A DNA stretch of 64,000 bases from Dendrophyllia cribrosa (lineage: Eukaryota; Cnidaria; Anthozoa; Scleractinia; Dendrophylliidae). Shown one piece after another: positions 21,895 to 30,868 of the stretch (its first letter is position 1; the number at the start of each line of letters is the position of its first letter). The position numbers were made by a program, and so were the translations under genes. The stretch is taken from the NCBI GenBank assembly GCA_024195265.1, contig JAJLRJ010000005.1, positions 48,580,894-48,644,893 on the forward strand. The letters run 5' to 3'. A model generated the notes under the pieces. That model ran no database searches, was not told where the DNA came from, and saw only the letters and a program-made list of their open reading frames with translations.

Positions 21895-21968
21895 AGTAGT
21901 TATAGAGTTGGCGGTACCAGATCAGTTTTGCGAAACTGATCTGATACCAAGCCAACTCTATAACTACT
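21895..21968. repeat. Terminal 74-nt palindrome (hairpin), left end of element A
   Basis: AGTAGTTATAGAGTTGGC at 21895-21912 is exactly complementary to 21951-21968. The inner arms (GGTACCAGATCAGTTT and AAACTGATCTGATACC) also pair apart from a short bulge. The whole outer end of the terminal repeat can therefore fold on itself. Confidence 0.85.
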
Positions 21969-22140
21969 TCCCATCTGATGGCACAATCACATGGAATAAT
22001 CACATGGAAAAATCAGATTAAAAAATATGGAAATATTAAATGGTAAAATCAAATGAAACTATATGTTAATTAAAACAAAGTGCGTTTATTCCATTGCGTG
22101 ATTTCCTTTGCGTGACATGATTCTCGGAAAAACAGGAAGT
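21895..22140. repeat. Left terminal inverted repeat of element A
   Basis: The sequence from 21895 matches the reverse complement of 38958 inward. By eye the outer ~185 bp (to 22079) are identical. Small indels follow until the shared TTCTCGGAAA-ACAGGAAGT at the inner end. Such identity points to a recent insertion. Confidence 0.92.
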
Positions 22141-22775
22141 TGGGCGATGTACAAAATCTTACATAAACAATTCTGGTTCACTAATGGAACAAAGATAGTT
22201 TCCCACGCGTGGGAATATTTATTGTGAGGAAATGAGTCATCAGATTGTAAACAGGATGGAGTTATCGGTGTGTGACATTCTCGGAAAAAACAGGGGAAGC
22301 CCCCTATGAAATGAGTCATCACTATAGCTATTGTTTCAGATCACGAGAGAAAATATTTTCAACATATTATGGGGTTTGATTTAACTTTACAAGATCTCTC
22401 AACTTTGCCCGGTCTGTTCTAAACTCAATAAAACGCTGTTTATCCATCAGTGATATCAAAGGTGTGCGAAATATTATGCCTTCCACTCTTGTTTATATTG
22501 GTTCAGTTTCCCACGCGTGGGAATATTTATTGTTTCATCACCTTTTATGACAGCTTCCATGATTAGCATTTGGATTAAAAATAACATCTACGCAATGGAA
22601 CAAAGATAGTTTCCCACGCGTGGGAATATTTATTGTGAGGAAATGACATCGTTCGGTAGCAATAAATTCGCGTTAGCCGATTTTTACATGTTCGCTATTT
22701 TTGTTTTCTGGGAATTTAGACACGTGCCGCTTATAGCTATTGTTTTAAAAATATTATCTCATATAATAGTATAGA
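22141..22775. other. Non-coding leader of element A with three CCCACGCGTGGG repeats
   Basis: A 29-bp unit AGTTTCCCACGCGTGGG-AATATTTATTGT occurs at 22197-22225, 22505-22533 and 22608-22636. Its core TTCCCACGCGTGGGAA is a perfect 16-bp palindrome. The first and third copies share longer flanks (CAATGGAACAAAGAT before, GAGGAAATGA after). Placement between the terminal repeat and the first gene suggests a regulatory or replication role. Confidence 0.7.
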
Positions 22776-23348
22776 ATGAATTGTGATAAGATAATTCACG
22801 ATGAGTTGAAAGCAATGGGTAATTTTATTTGTGATTTTTGTGACGTAAAATTAGTAGAAGTTGATAGTAGTGTGAGAGTGATCGAGTCATGTTGTTGTGA
22901 ACAAGATATAAATAATATAGATGGCATGAGTGTTTGTCTAAATTGTGGTTCCGTACATGGATATAATTATGTTAAAGAGTATGTTAATTTTCATGAGAGT
23001 AAGTATAAAATACGGCGAAAATCGGTATATCATCGGAAATATCATATCCAAAACATAATAAATGACATCTGTAGCCAACACAAATTACAGATATCAAACA
23101 ATAATATAACTAAAATCATGAAAATTTTTGAGGAGATAGATAAAATTTCGCCACAGATAAATGGAAACCGAAAACGTATGATAAATATTGATTACATTTT
23201 AAAACAATTATTTAAGATGTTAAAATTACCAATTGAAAATGATATACCTTTATCTAAATCGAAAAGAACATTAACTTGCTATAAACAATATTGGGATAAT
23301 ATCCTATTGTTAATAGGTGATCAAATACAAACAATTATTAATAAATGA
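22776..23348 (+). CDS. VLTF3-like late transcription factor, element A
   Basis: The 190-residue protein has an N-terminal FCDVKL and CLNCG zinc ribbon, RRKSVYHRKYHIQNIINDI at about residue 78, and a C-terminal helical part with INIDYILKQLFKMLKL and TCYKQYWDNILLLIGD. This is the order seen in the VLTF3 family (zinc ribbon, basic Y-x-R-x-x-H block, C-terminal helical domain). The protein would bind viral promoters in the nucleus and activate late genes. The ATG at 22776 is preceded by CATATAATAGTATAGA. Element B has its own copy at 18246-18957. The frame is intact. Confidence 0.7.
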   Translation: MNCDKIIHDELKAMGNFICDFCDVKLVEVDSSVRVIESCCCEQDINNIDGMSVCLNCGSVHGYNYVKEYVNFHESKYKIRRKSVYHRKYHIQNIINDICSQHKLQISNNNITKIMKIFEEIDKISPQINGNRKRMINIDYILKQLFKMLKLPIENDIPLSKSKRTLTCYKQYWDNILLLIGDQIQTIINK

Positions 23349-23426
23349 TCCAATATCGTCATGCAAAGGGGTTTCCCTATGAATGAGTTATTGAATGAAG
23401 TTTGTTAGTAAAGTTTACTTGAAGGT

Positions 23427-23909
23427 TTACTCAAATTTTTTATCATATTTTTTCTCGAATTTATCAGCAAGAGGACAAAGATCGATGATTATTTCATCTA
23501 ACTGTCTCATTTCATTGATGAAAACAGTGTGGTTGAATTGATTTCCTCTGAGACATGAGCGTAAATCAACTAATACTTTTTGATATGTTGTGTATGCAAA
23601 TTTAGACATTTCTATTTTCTTTTTATAATTCTTAATTTCACTTACTGTTTTTAGCACTAAACCAGCTCCAGAAATAGAAGCTAGTATAGCAGGATTTAAT
23701 GTGATACTACCAGCTACTGTACCAATAACTACTAAGCCTGTTGAAGTTACATTTATAATAAAATTCAATCTCTTAAAATATTTGAAAGCCTTCTTATAGC
23801 ACCAAAAACGCTTGTGATAAAATCGATATAATGCTTTGATTTCAGATAGTTTTTCTTTGCTGATGCTTTTATCAATATGATTAAAATTGAAGATGTCTGT
23901 TTCAGTCAT
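23427..23909 (-). CDS. Helical protein with hydrophobic hairpin, element A
   Basis: The 160-residue protein has a lysine/aromatic-rich N-terminal helix, a hydrophobic hairpin at about 50-85 (FIINVTSTGLVVIGTVAGSI then LNPAILASISGAGLVL), and a charged helical C-terminus. The plan matches element B's protein at 19033-19719. It is probably membrane-associated, with unknown function. The ATG at 23909 follows an ATATATAATATAA stretch. Confidence 0.65.
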   Translation of the reverse strand: MTETDIFNFNHIDKSISKEKLSEIKALYRFYHKRFWCYKKAFKYFKRLNFIINVTSTGLVVIGTVAGSITLNPAILASISGAGLVLKTVSEIKNYKKKIEMSKFAYTTYQKVLVDLRSCLRGNQFNHTVFINEMRQLDEIIIDLCPLADKFEKKYDKKFE

Positions 23910-23933
23910 TTATATTATATATTTGGATAATAA

Positions 23934-24335
23934 TTAAATTTTAGGATTTGAAATGAGGCAATATAATAATCCAGAGATTTGACCCATTATTGGAGATCTT
24001 TTTAATTTCTTCGGTATTGAAAGGCAGCAATATGTGTATCCAGGCCCCTTTTCATAGTCATTGTAAAATCTTCCAAATGCATCATGAAAAATAGCATGTT
24101 TAATTAAAAATTGGTAATTGGTATTTAGAGTACAAGAACCTGGTCCTATTAATCCAATGTCAGAGTGTTTTTCTAATATTTGGTTTAATGATATTGGCTT
24201 ATTCAAATAGTTAACGTACAAAAATTGATATATTAAAGCCGATTTTAATATTTCATCTTTAGTATTTGGATGTAAGTTTTTTTAGGTTGTGAAAAATTTA
24301 TTACAAAAATTAATTGACTGAATGAGAATTGACAT
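23934..24335 (-). pseudogene. GPG/HD-motif protein, possible divergent phospholipase, frameshifted
   Basis: From the internal ATG at 24221 there are 95 residues including LIGPGSCTLNTNYQFLIKH, FHDAFGRFYN and GPGYTYCCLSIPKKL. The frame is open upstream to a TAA next to a seven-A run near 24283. A better start, ATG 24335 after an ATATATATAA promoter-like stretch, lies in another frame that ends at the same A-run. The gene most likely spans 24335-23934 with a one-base slip. A GPG loop followed by an HD pair about 20 residues later resembles secreted/viral phospholipase A2, but the spacing differs and the family is not certain. Confidence 0.5.
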
Positions 24336-24367
24336 TTATATATATCAATATATTAGATAATTATGTA

Positions 24368-26461
24368 TTAAAACTCTTCAAAAAGTGCACTGACATGGCA
24401 ATTATAAGGTGCAGATGTAATATGATCAATTGATAATAATTTGATTTGTACAGTTGTACCTTCATTGAAATTGATAATTGATGTTGATATATTGAAAGTG
24501 TATAAAATTTTATTTGATGTTTTTTCCCAATTCTGCGGTGCAAATGAAGTGTTACCGATTAATATAACCATTTTTTTGTATCCTTCAGGCGGTTTATTAT
24601 CCAATATAATTAACCATAATTTTACTATTTTCATATTAATTAATGCAATAAATGATGATGAACCGTTGAATATGATATCATTAGTGTTCTTATTTTTCAT
24701 ATAATTGCCTAAAAATATGAATTTTTGTTTCTTTATAGGTAAACCAATTATGTTTCTACCATTTAAATCAATATCTGTCTCCATTGTCATTTTTCTATTT
24801 TCAATTGTATAAATAGAATCATATACATCTGAATCAACACTCGAGATATGTCCTTGAACACCATAAACGATTAGATGTGCTTTATTTGTATTTCCTTTTG
24901 TTATACTTCCATGAAGATCTATCATTATATATTCTGGAGGACTGACCTGCCATTTATGCAGGTGAACAATGCTTTTCGTATATCCTTCAGTGTTAAATAT
25001 TTTTGTTGTTTGTTGCCCAACATTAATGACTGTTGATACAACATTAACAGTTGTCGAACTAATATGAGCTTTATCTGGAACGAAAAACTCAATCACCATA
25101 GTGTACTCACCTTGATTAAGATTTAGAACATTAAAACCTATCCTTGACGCGAAGTCATTGTCATTGTCTATCGTAAGAGTTATATCATAGGCTTTCTTGT
25201 TAATTTTGTGTGGACTGGATACAAAATCGATAATACCATTAACAACAATATTACTCTCCGATGAGCTCTGATTAACATCTTCCATCATGTATCTGAAAAC
25301 GTCTTTTTTAGCTGAGGAAGATATATGTGACTTGTTTACATAACTCTTATAATCGTCTGTTATTCGTGTGTACATGTTCGAATTAGAATCGTTGAGTTCG
25401 GAGTTGAAAAACGAAACATTGACGGCAGCACCATTCTCATTTGGTTTAGGTGTTGCTAAATTAGTAATTTTATTACTTTGCATATCAAGATCGCTGGAAA
25501 TCGTTTTGTCTAATTTTTCGTTTAAATGTGTATCAACATATGTTTTTGTCGCAGCTTCTCCTCCATATTGTGGATCTTTGAGATTAGTGATACTGTGATG
25601 ATTCATGTTAAGTTGAACCTCCATCGGAAATTCTTCTTTGCGACTGAGAAATATTCCCCGGATATCTTCATAACATGGAAGATGATCGTAATGAGTGCGA
25701 TAAAAATCAAATGACTGTTGTTTTGAATTCACAATATTGAACAGATGCTTCAAATCAATATCCTGAGTGACTTCATGCGTATGAGAAGGTGCATTTGGGT
25801 GATAGTTTTTCAGAGTTAACATATTCACTGCTGACAAATCATTGTTTTCATCCGTGTCCAGATTTATGATTTTTTTATTTTTTGCATCATAATTTTGACC
25901 ATTTGATGTTAAAAAAATAGTTTTCCCATGATACAGACTAAAACAATCATTATCACTTGCTGTTTGGATATTTGTCATTGAATGATAATTAGCATCTAAG
26001 TGATCAGTTAAAACTATTCTTTCATTTTTCATATATGTATCTGTAATATTAGCTTTTTTATTAACCTGATTTTTGAGAGTTATCATGTTGACCGCGGACA
26101 AGTCATCATTTGTATTAGTGTCCAAATTAGTGATAAGTTTTTGATCCATATTAATACCACCAGGAAAAACTAAATTACGTCCCCCCAAATTAAGATCCCC
26201 CACCATATGACTCGTTCCGTCAACCTGAAGAGAATCAGCCCTCAGTTGAATCAGTTTGTTTTCCACACTTGTTTTAAGCACGTCAATCTGATGTTTTGTT
26301 ATCACATCGTTATTGTCAACTCCTTCTGCAACATTTGTCAATCTTTTATTCTGAATATCATAATTTCCGTCATCTGTTAATACAAACCCGACACCAGGTA
26401 ATCCCCGTTGAGATTGATTATTAAATGTTGATTCAGGTAAACGTCCGTTTGAGTAACTCAT
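24368..26461 (-). CDS. Fibre-like trimeric protein with tail-fibre repeats, element A
   Basis: The 697-residue protein has a repeated unit in its first half of the form K-x-I-T-N-L, a spacer, then DLSAVNM-x-TLKN or A-x-x-x-YVD. Examples are RLTNVAEG with NNDVITKHQID, KLITNLDTNTNDDLSAVNM, KIINLDTDENNDLSAVNM, SITNLKDPQYGGEAATK and KITNLATPKPNENGAAVN. Units of this kind form triple-stranded shafts in phage tail fibres and similar spikes. The second half (about 400-697) is strand-rich and would be the head domain. Adenovirus-like particles use fibres on pentons for attachment. The gene sits beside the packaging ATPase on the same strand. The frame is intact. Confidence 0.7.
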   Translation of the reverse strand: MSYSNGRLPESTFNNQSQRGLPGVGFVLTDDGNYDIQNKRLTNVAEGVDNNDVITKHQIDVLKTSVENKLIQLRADSLQVDGTSHMVGDLNLGGRNLVFPGGINMDQKLITNLDTNTNDDLSAVNMITLKNQVNKKANITDTYMKNERIVLTDHLDANYHSMTNIQTASDNDCFSLYHGKTIFLTSNGQNYDAKNKKIINLDTDENNDLSAVNMLTLKNYHPNAPSHTHEVTQDIDLKHLFNIVNSKQQSFDFYRTHYDHLPCYEDIRGIFLSRKEEFPMEVQLNMNHHSITNLKDPQYGGEAATKTYVDTHLNEKLDKTISSDLDMQSNKITNLATPKPNENGAAVNVSFFNSELNDSNSNMYTRITDDYKSYVNKSHISSSAKKDVFRYMMEDVNQSSSESNIVVNGIIDFVSSPHKINKKAYDITLTIDNDNDFASRIGFNVLNLNQGEYTMVIEFFVPDKAHISSTTVNVVSTVINVGQQTTKIFNTEGYTKSIVHLHKWQVSPPEYIMIDLHGSITKGNTNKAHLIVYGVQGHISSVDSDVYDSIYTIENRKMTMETDIDLNGRNIIGLPIKKQKFIFLGNYMKNKNTNDIIFNGSSSFIALINMKIVKLWLIILDNKPPEGYKKMVILIGNTSFAPQNWEKTSNKILYTFNISTSIINFNEGTTVQIKLLSIDHITSAPYNCHVSALFEEF

Positions 26462-26488
26462 TTATATAATAACATTATATTACTTTGA

Positions 26489-27124
26489 TTATATTTTTTC
26501 ATTAAAATTTTTGGTTGTGAATTTCCTTGGTTTGTCTATATATAAAAATGAAAATGGTTCTTTAGTTGCTTTATCATATAATTGTTTTGAAATACTGTTT
26601 TCACGGCAAATTAGACTTTTCTCATTGGTACTTGGGAATTCGTATATACAGAAATGTGAACAGTTCAATCTTATGTCTTTCGGTGTCTTATAATAGCTCT
26701 GACTCAAATAAATCACACTACAGTTTTTATGTCTCCCTCGTATAAAATAGTCGACTAATGGTTTTTGGTTTTTATCACATACGAAATCGTCGAATATCAC
26801 TATTTTCTGACTTTCATTATCAATATCATTTACAGGAATAATTTGATCATTGCTTGCTTCAATAACATTATAACCAGCTTCATCACTTATTGGCTGGAAC
26901 ATATCCATAAGATTCTGATACTTGGACTGCTCTAAGTTTTTCGCATACAGGTATATTTTATCAAAGTACAATAAATTGTAAATCATATGCATAAGTGTAT
27001 TTGTTTTTCCCGAACCACTTGGGCCGCAAACCAGCATCCTAAATGATTGATCTGGCATGAAATCATATAACTGTCTAAAGTTCGAGACCATATCGTCTTC
27101 AACATCGTAATTTGGTATTATCAT
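26489..27124 (-). CDS. Genome-packaging ATPase (FtsK/HerA, A32-like), element A
   Basis: The 211-residue protein contains Walker A GPSGSGKTN at residues 34-42, Walker B KIVIFDDFV at about 107-115, and the sensor-type stretch CSVIYLSQSYYKTP at about 134-147. This is the compact FtsK/HerA ATPase of Polintons, adintoviruses and poxvirus A32, which pumps DNA into procapsids. Its length is typical. The ATG at 27124 follows ATATAATATAA and lies in a divergent promoter region with the 27260 gene. Confidence 0.88.
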   Translation of the reverse strand: MIIPNYDVEDDMVSNFRQLYDFMPDQSFRMLVCGPSGSGKTNTLMHMIYNLLYFDKIYLYAKNLEQSKYQNLMDMFQPISDEAGYNVIEASNDQIIPVNDIDNESQKIVIFDDFVCDKNQKPLVDYFIRGRHKNCSVIYLSQSYYKTPKDIRLNCSHFCIYEFPSTNEKSLICRENSISKQLYDKATKEPFSFLYIDKPRKFTTKNFNEKI

Positions 27125-27259
27125 TTATATTATATGGGTATATTATTTTAATATAACATGGTGTATAACACGGTGTACAACACAGTGTACAACACGGTGT
27201 AAAATGCTCTTTTTTATATATGATTTCCAAATTTTATGTAACCTAATAATATAATAAAA
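27125..27259. promoter_or_regulatory. Divergent promoter with ACACGGTGT repeats, element A
   Basis: At 27155-27203 near-palindromic words occur four times at short spacing: ACATGGTGTAT, ACACGGTGTAC, ACACAGTGTAC, ACACGGTGTAA. They lie midway between the start of the ATPase and the start of the minor virion protein gene, where an operator or activator site would be expected. TATA-like stretches flank both starts. Confidence 0.55.
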
Positions 27260-28264
27260 ATGAGTTTACTTAAATGGAAAGAACTTGCAAAAAGAAAATC
27301 TGAATTAGGAAATAAAATTAATTATGTTCATGATGCAATCACAAAACATAATCTTGGTCAGCAGATAAGTTAGGAATCGTTGACGAAGGTATTCAAACCA
27401 GTAACTAGTAAATTAGATGATGTTATCGACAGTAATTTAGATTTAAGGGTACCTATAAGAAAGAAACGAGCACCTAAAAAAGGTGACCAAGGTATTGACT
27501 ACATGCCTGAAGTTGACCCTTTCGAAGACATGCAAGTTGATGATTTATTTGGTGATTATGTCCCACCAAATCAAGAGAAACAACTTGTACCGAAACCACC
27601 AACATATGAAGAATCGTTGAAGGATATTTTAGAAGGGAAGAAGGAGATTTATGTTGATCCTCAGTACTTTGGTGTTGAACCTGATGAATTACCACCAGAA
27701 TATGAAGAAGAAGAGATGGACTATGGATTAGATGATGAAGATACAAGTAATGAGATTTTGAATGATATTGGTATTACGGATTATGAAAATGTGGAAATGA
27801 GGTTAAATCAACCAGAAATGACACATGAAAAGACTAAGGCCTATCTTAATAAGATTATAAAAAATGCCAAAACAAAAAGGGGCCAATTAAGAGGCTATAA
27901 GTCACATGTTACAAAACAGTTCAAAAGTGGGGCTATATCAGAAGCTGAGAGACAAATGCGAAACAAAAGAATAGACAATGCAAGACTTACATTGAATGAA
28001 TACATAAAATATTATGAGAGTAAGGTTGAAACAATGAAAGGTTCTGGAATTCGCAGAAAACAGAGAGGTGGTAATGTTATGTTTTTTAATGATGTAAAGC
28101 AGCTTTTGAAAAAATTGGAATTGATTATTGGTGAAAGATTGGCAGGGAATACCAGCATTGAGATGCGAAATATGGGAGTTACTATATTGGACACATTATT
28201 GAAAATGTCGAAAATCAATAGGTCACAATATAGTAAATTGTATAGTCAATATTTCAAAATATAA
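27260..28264 (+). pseudogene. Minor virion protein with PPxY motifs and adenain-type site; in-frame TAG
   Basis: The gene starts at ATG 27260 (MSLLKWKELAKRKSELGNK), runs 37 codons to an in-frame TAG at 27371-27373, and continues open in the same frame to TAA at 28264. The change is compatible with one base substitution (for example from CAG). The downstream part has the acidic PPTYEESL and PPEYEEEE stretches, two PPxY motifs of the kind that bind WW-domain ubiquitin ligases (compare adenovirus protein VI), then a basic helical C-terminus. MKGSG at about 28034-28048 fits the adenain cleavage rule. I infer a minor capsid role from these motifs and from its place next to the penton. Confidence 0.6.
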
Positions 28265-28286
28265 TTTATGTAACTTTATTATATAA

Positions 28287-29033
28287 ATGGAACGAGAGAT
28301 AGTTTTATCATCTTATAGTGTAAAAAATCAAGGGAATAATAAACCTGAAGATTTCACAACAAAATTTACTAGACCAATGATATTGGATAGTAATTCTCAA
28401 TATGTGATCGGCCTTAACCGAATTATCAATATGAGTTTTACATGGTTTAATGTTAATGCTGGATACAATAATCAATTAATTAAATTTAGCTCTGATAGTG
28501 GTTCAACATTTAACAACATCACCTTTCCAGCCGGAGTATGGAATTATACAGACTTCAATACATATATCAAGGATATAACGAAGACTGGTGATACGTATCC
28601 TATCACTCTTGAATTCGATAATACAACATTTAGGGTTACGATTACATTGACTCAGAATTATCAGCTTGATTTGACGCATTCCAATTTTAATGATCTAATC
28701 GGGTTTGATAAGACAGTATTATCTAATGAAACAAATATAGGGCCGAAAGTGCCCAATCTCAGTCAAGACACAGATATCCTGAATATCCATTGTAACCTAA
28801 TAAACGACAGTCTTGTCGACGGTCAAGATACAGACATCATTTATTCCTTCTCGACCAGTGTACTCCAACCTAGTTACTCCTTTACCCTCGAACCACGAAG
28901 AGTCACATTCAATCCAGTCAATAAGAATAATATTAGTAGTATCAGGGTATACATTACTGATGGAAAAAGAAGATTAGTTGACCTGAATGGAGCAGATACA
29001 TCTTTCTCACTAATTCTGAAAAGTATAGAATAA
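28287..29033 (+). CDS. Penton (minor capsid, single jelly-roll), element A
   Basis: The 248-residue strand-rich protein begins MEREIVLSSYSVKNQGNNKP and contains YQLDLTHSNFNDLIGFDKT at about residue 125, ILNIHCNLINDSLVDG at about 170, and ends SIRVYITDGKRRLVDLNG then FSLILKSIE. These are landmarks of the Polinton penton family, which occupies five-fold vertices. It lies between the PPxY minor protein and the basic minor protein, two genes before the major capsid gene. Promoter-like TTTATTATATAA precedes the ATG. The frame is intact. Confidence 0.75.
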   Translation: MEREIVLSSYSVKNQGNNKPEDFTTKFTRPMILDSNSQYVIGLNRIINMSFTWFNVNAGYNNQLIKFSSDSGSTFNNITFPAGVWNYTDFNTYIKDITKTGDTYPITLEFDNTTFRVTITLTQNYQLDLTHSNFNDLIGFDKTVLSNETNIGPKVPNLSQDTDILNIHCNLINDSLVDGQDTDIIYSFSTSVLQPSYSFTLEPRRVTFNPVNKNNISSIRVYITDGKRRLVDLNGADTSFSLILKSIE

Positions 29034-29050
29034 TATAACATAATAGTATA

Positions 29051-29449
29051 ATGAAACCGTATGAATTCAAAAGATTTTACCATCCAAAACTTGGTAAATT
29101 TGTATATCAACACAAAGGGTCTGGGCTTATCGTTGATAATATTTTCAAACCATTAAAGAGTGTGGCATCATCTGTTTTCAAGAAATTTGCTAAGCCAATA
29201 GCAAAGAAGGCGTTAGAATCGGGGATATCCCATGCAGGTGAGCGACTGGGTAAGGCGGTATCAGAGAAGTCAGGAGACCTAATAATGAAAAGATTGGCAA
29301 ATTTGAGAAAAGGAGCTACAAGACAAACAGCAATTGTTCCATCCTCACCCATTAAACAGCAACAGCAAGATGAAAGTACTGATATGATACTGAATAGACT
29401 CATTTCTGGAGATGGTTTGAGGAGAAGACGTAGAGTGAGATTAGTATAG
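29051..29449 (+). CDS. Small basic minor virion protein with adenain-type site, element A
   Basis: The 132-residue protein has a Lys-rich N-terminus (MKPYEFKRFYHPKLGKFVYQ), an amphipathic helical middle (VFKKFAKPIAKKALESG), a Gln run, and an Arg-rich C-terminus (GLRRRRRVRLV). ISGDG just before the Arg run fits (I/L/M)xGx-G. Cleavage there would release a short Arg-rich peptide, as with adenovirus core peptides. It starts 17 bp after the penton stop. The DNA-binding or membrane-disrupting role is inferred. Confidence 0.6.
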   Translation: MKPYEFKRFYHPKLGKFVYQHKGSGLIVDNIFKPLKSVASSVFKKFAKPIAKKALESGISHAGERLGKAVSEKSGDLIMKRLANLRKGATRQTAIVPSSPIKQQQQDESTDMILNRLISGDGLRRRRRVRLV

Positions 29450-29517
29450 AATCAATAAAATGATTTTAATATGAATATATTTTTTAATTGTTAAAATTTA
29501 TCTAACATAATATTATA

Positions 29518-30804
29518 ATGTCATTTAGAACAGATAATTTTCTTCAAAGAAATGAGTTGGTGCGATTCCAACTCGATGATGTAATCAGGTCCCCAGCTAA
29601 CGGTCAACATCAGGTCAAAAATGGTTACAAGTTCACAATCAACGATCGGTCATCATTCTACGATTGGTATAATGCCTATATTGAAGCCCAATTCCAAGTA
29701 CAGAAATTAGCAGACGGATCGGGATATGCTGCTGCTGACAGAATCACAGTCATTAATGGAGCGCATTCCTTAATTGACCACATAATGATTAAAAGCGCTG
29801 GGAAAATTGTGTACGACACTGACAATCTACACAAGGTCACTTTTGTGAAGAATTTGCTAGAGTATTCTGATGATTATAGCAGATCAGTCGCTAAAAACAG
29901 TTTCTGGTATTTGGACACGAATGCTACAACAGTCAACACGAATACAGGATTTGAAGCTCGCCGGTTGCAAACTCAAGCACTTCGAGACAATGGGACTGGT
30001 GGTGCTAAAAACATTAATGTGATTATACCATTGAACAGGTTCTCATTTTTTGAAGAACTTGAAGATAAGATGCTTGTACCAATGCAAATACAATTTAACA
30101 TTGAGCTACAAAACGATGGTGAACTCATTCACATGGCTAATGGAACTGATGCTGGAAGAATTGTTGTTAATAGGTTTTTGCTATGGGTGCCAAAACTAAC
30201 CCCAAAGGATTCATTGTATGACAATTTCGTTAGTTCATTTCTTAAAGAAACTCAGTGGAAATATTTAAGGGAAATGTACGAAGCATCAGCTCCTACACAA
30301 TCATCAGGATTTTTCCAGATTTCAAGCAGTATTGACAATGTCAAACACATTTTTGTTTACTTGAAAAGAACAAACCCGCCTAATGATGCAGTTGAAGAAG
30401 ACAGTCCTTATCTAATGAACACTTTTAAACTTAATGCTGCTGATAATAACTCTTCCCTTTTAAACTGTAGACTAGAATATGGAAATGGAGTCTTTTATCC
30501 AGAAACAGAGTATGATACAGAATCAAAAGTGAGAATCTTTAACGATTTGATGTCATATACTATGCGGAAAAATGACTATAACAGCGGAACTCAGCTGAAC
30601 TTAGCAAACTATAGTTCTCTGTATGGGTTGATTTACTTTAATCTTACGTATCAAACTGAAAAAATAACAAGAGATCCGAAACAGCTAATCTTCAGGTATA
30701 GACTAAGCCAGAATGCAGCTGCAAACTTCAATGTTCATGCTGTAGTCCTATATGAAGAATCTGTTGTCATTGACAAGGTGGGTAATGAATTGGTTATAGT
30801 GTAA
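29518..30804 (+). CDS. Major capsid protein (double jelly-roll), element A
   Basis: The 428-residue protein starts MSFRTDNFLQRNELVRFQ and contains FTINDRSSFYDWYNAYIEAQF at about 41-61, INGAHSLIDHIMIKSAGKIV at about 79-98, VIIPLNRFSFFEELEDKMLV at about 163-182, and ends NVHAVVLYEESVVIDKVGNE. Length and order match the double-jelly-roll capsid proteins of Polintons and adintoviruses, which form the trimeric hexons of an icosahedral shell. The ATG follows TAACATAATATTATA. The frame is intact, so this copy could in principle still make capsid. Confidence 0.85.
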   Translation: MSFRTDNFLQRNELVRFQLDDVIRSPANGQHQVKNGYKFTINDRSSFYDWYNAYIEAQFQVQKLADGSGYAAADRITVINGAHSLIDHIMIKSAGKIVYDTDNLHKVTFVKNLLEYSDDYSRSVAKNSFWYLDTNATTVNTNTGFEARRLQTQALRDNGTGGAKNINVIIPLNRFSFFEELEDKMLVPMQIQFNIELQNDGELIHMANGTDAGRIVVNRFLLWVPKLTPKDSLYDNFVSSFLKETQWKYLREMYEASAPTQSSGFFQISSSIDNVKHIFVYLKRTNPPNDAVEEDSPYLMNTFKLNAADNNSSLLNCRLEYGNGVFYPETEYDTESKVRIFNDLMSYTMRKNDYNSGTQLNLANYSSLYGLIYFNLTYQTEKITRDPKQLIFRYRLSQNAAANFNVHAVVLYEESVVIDKVGNELVIV

Positions 30805-30868
30805 AATAAATATCCTTATTTCATATATATTATGTGAAATTTTATATAATATATATTATATATAAGAA

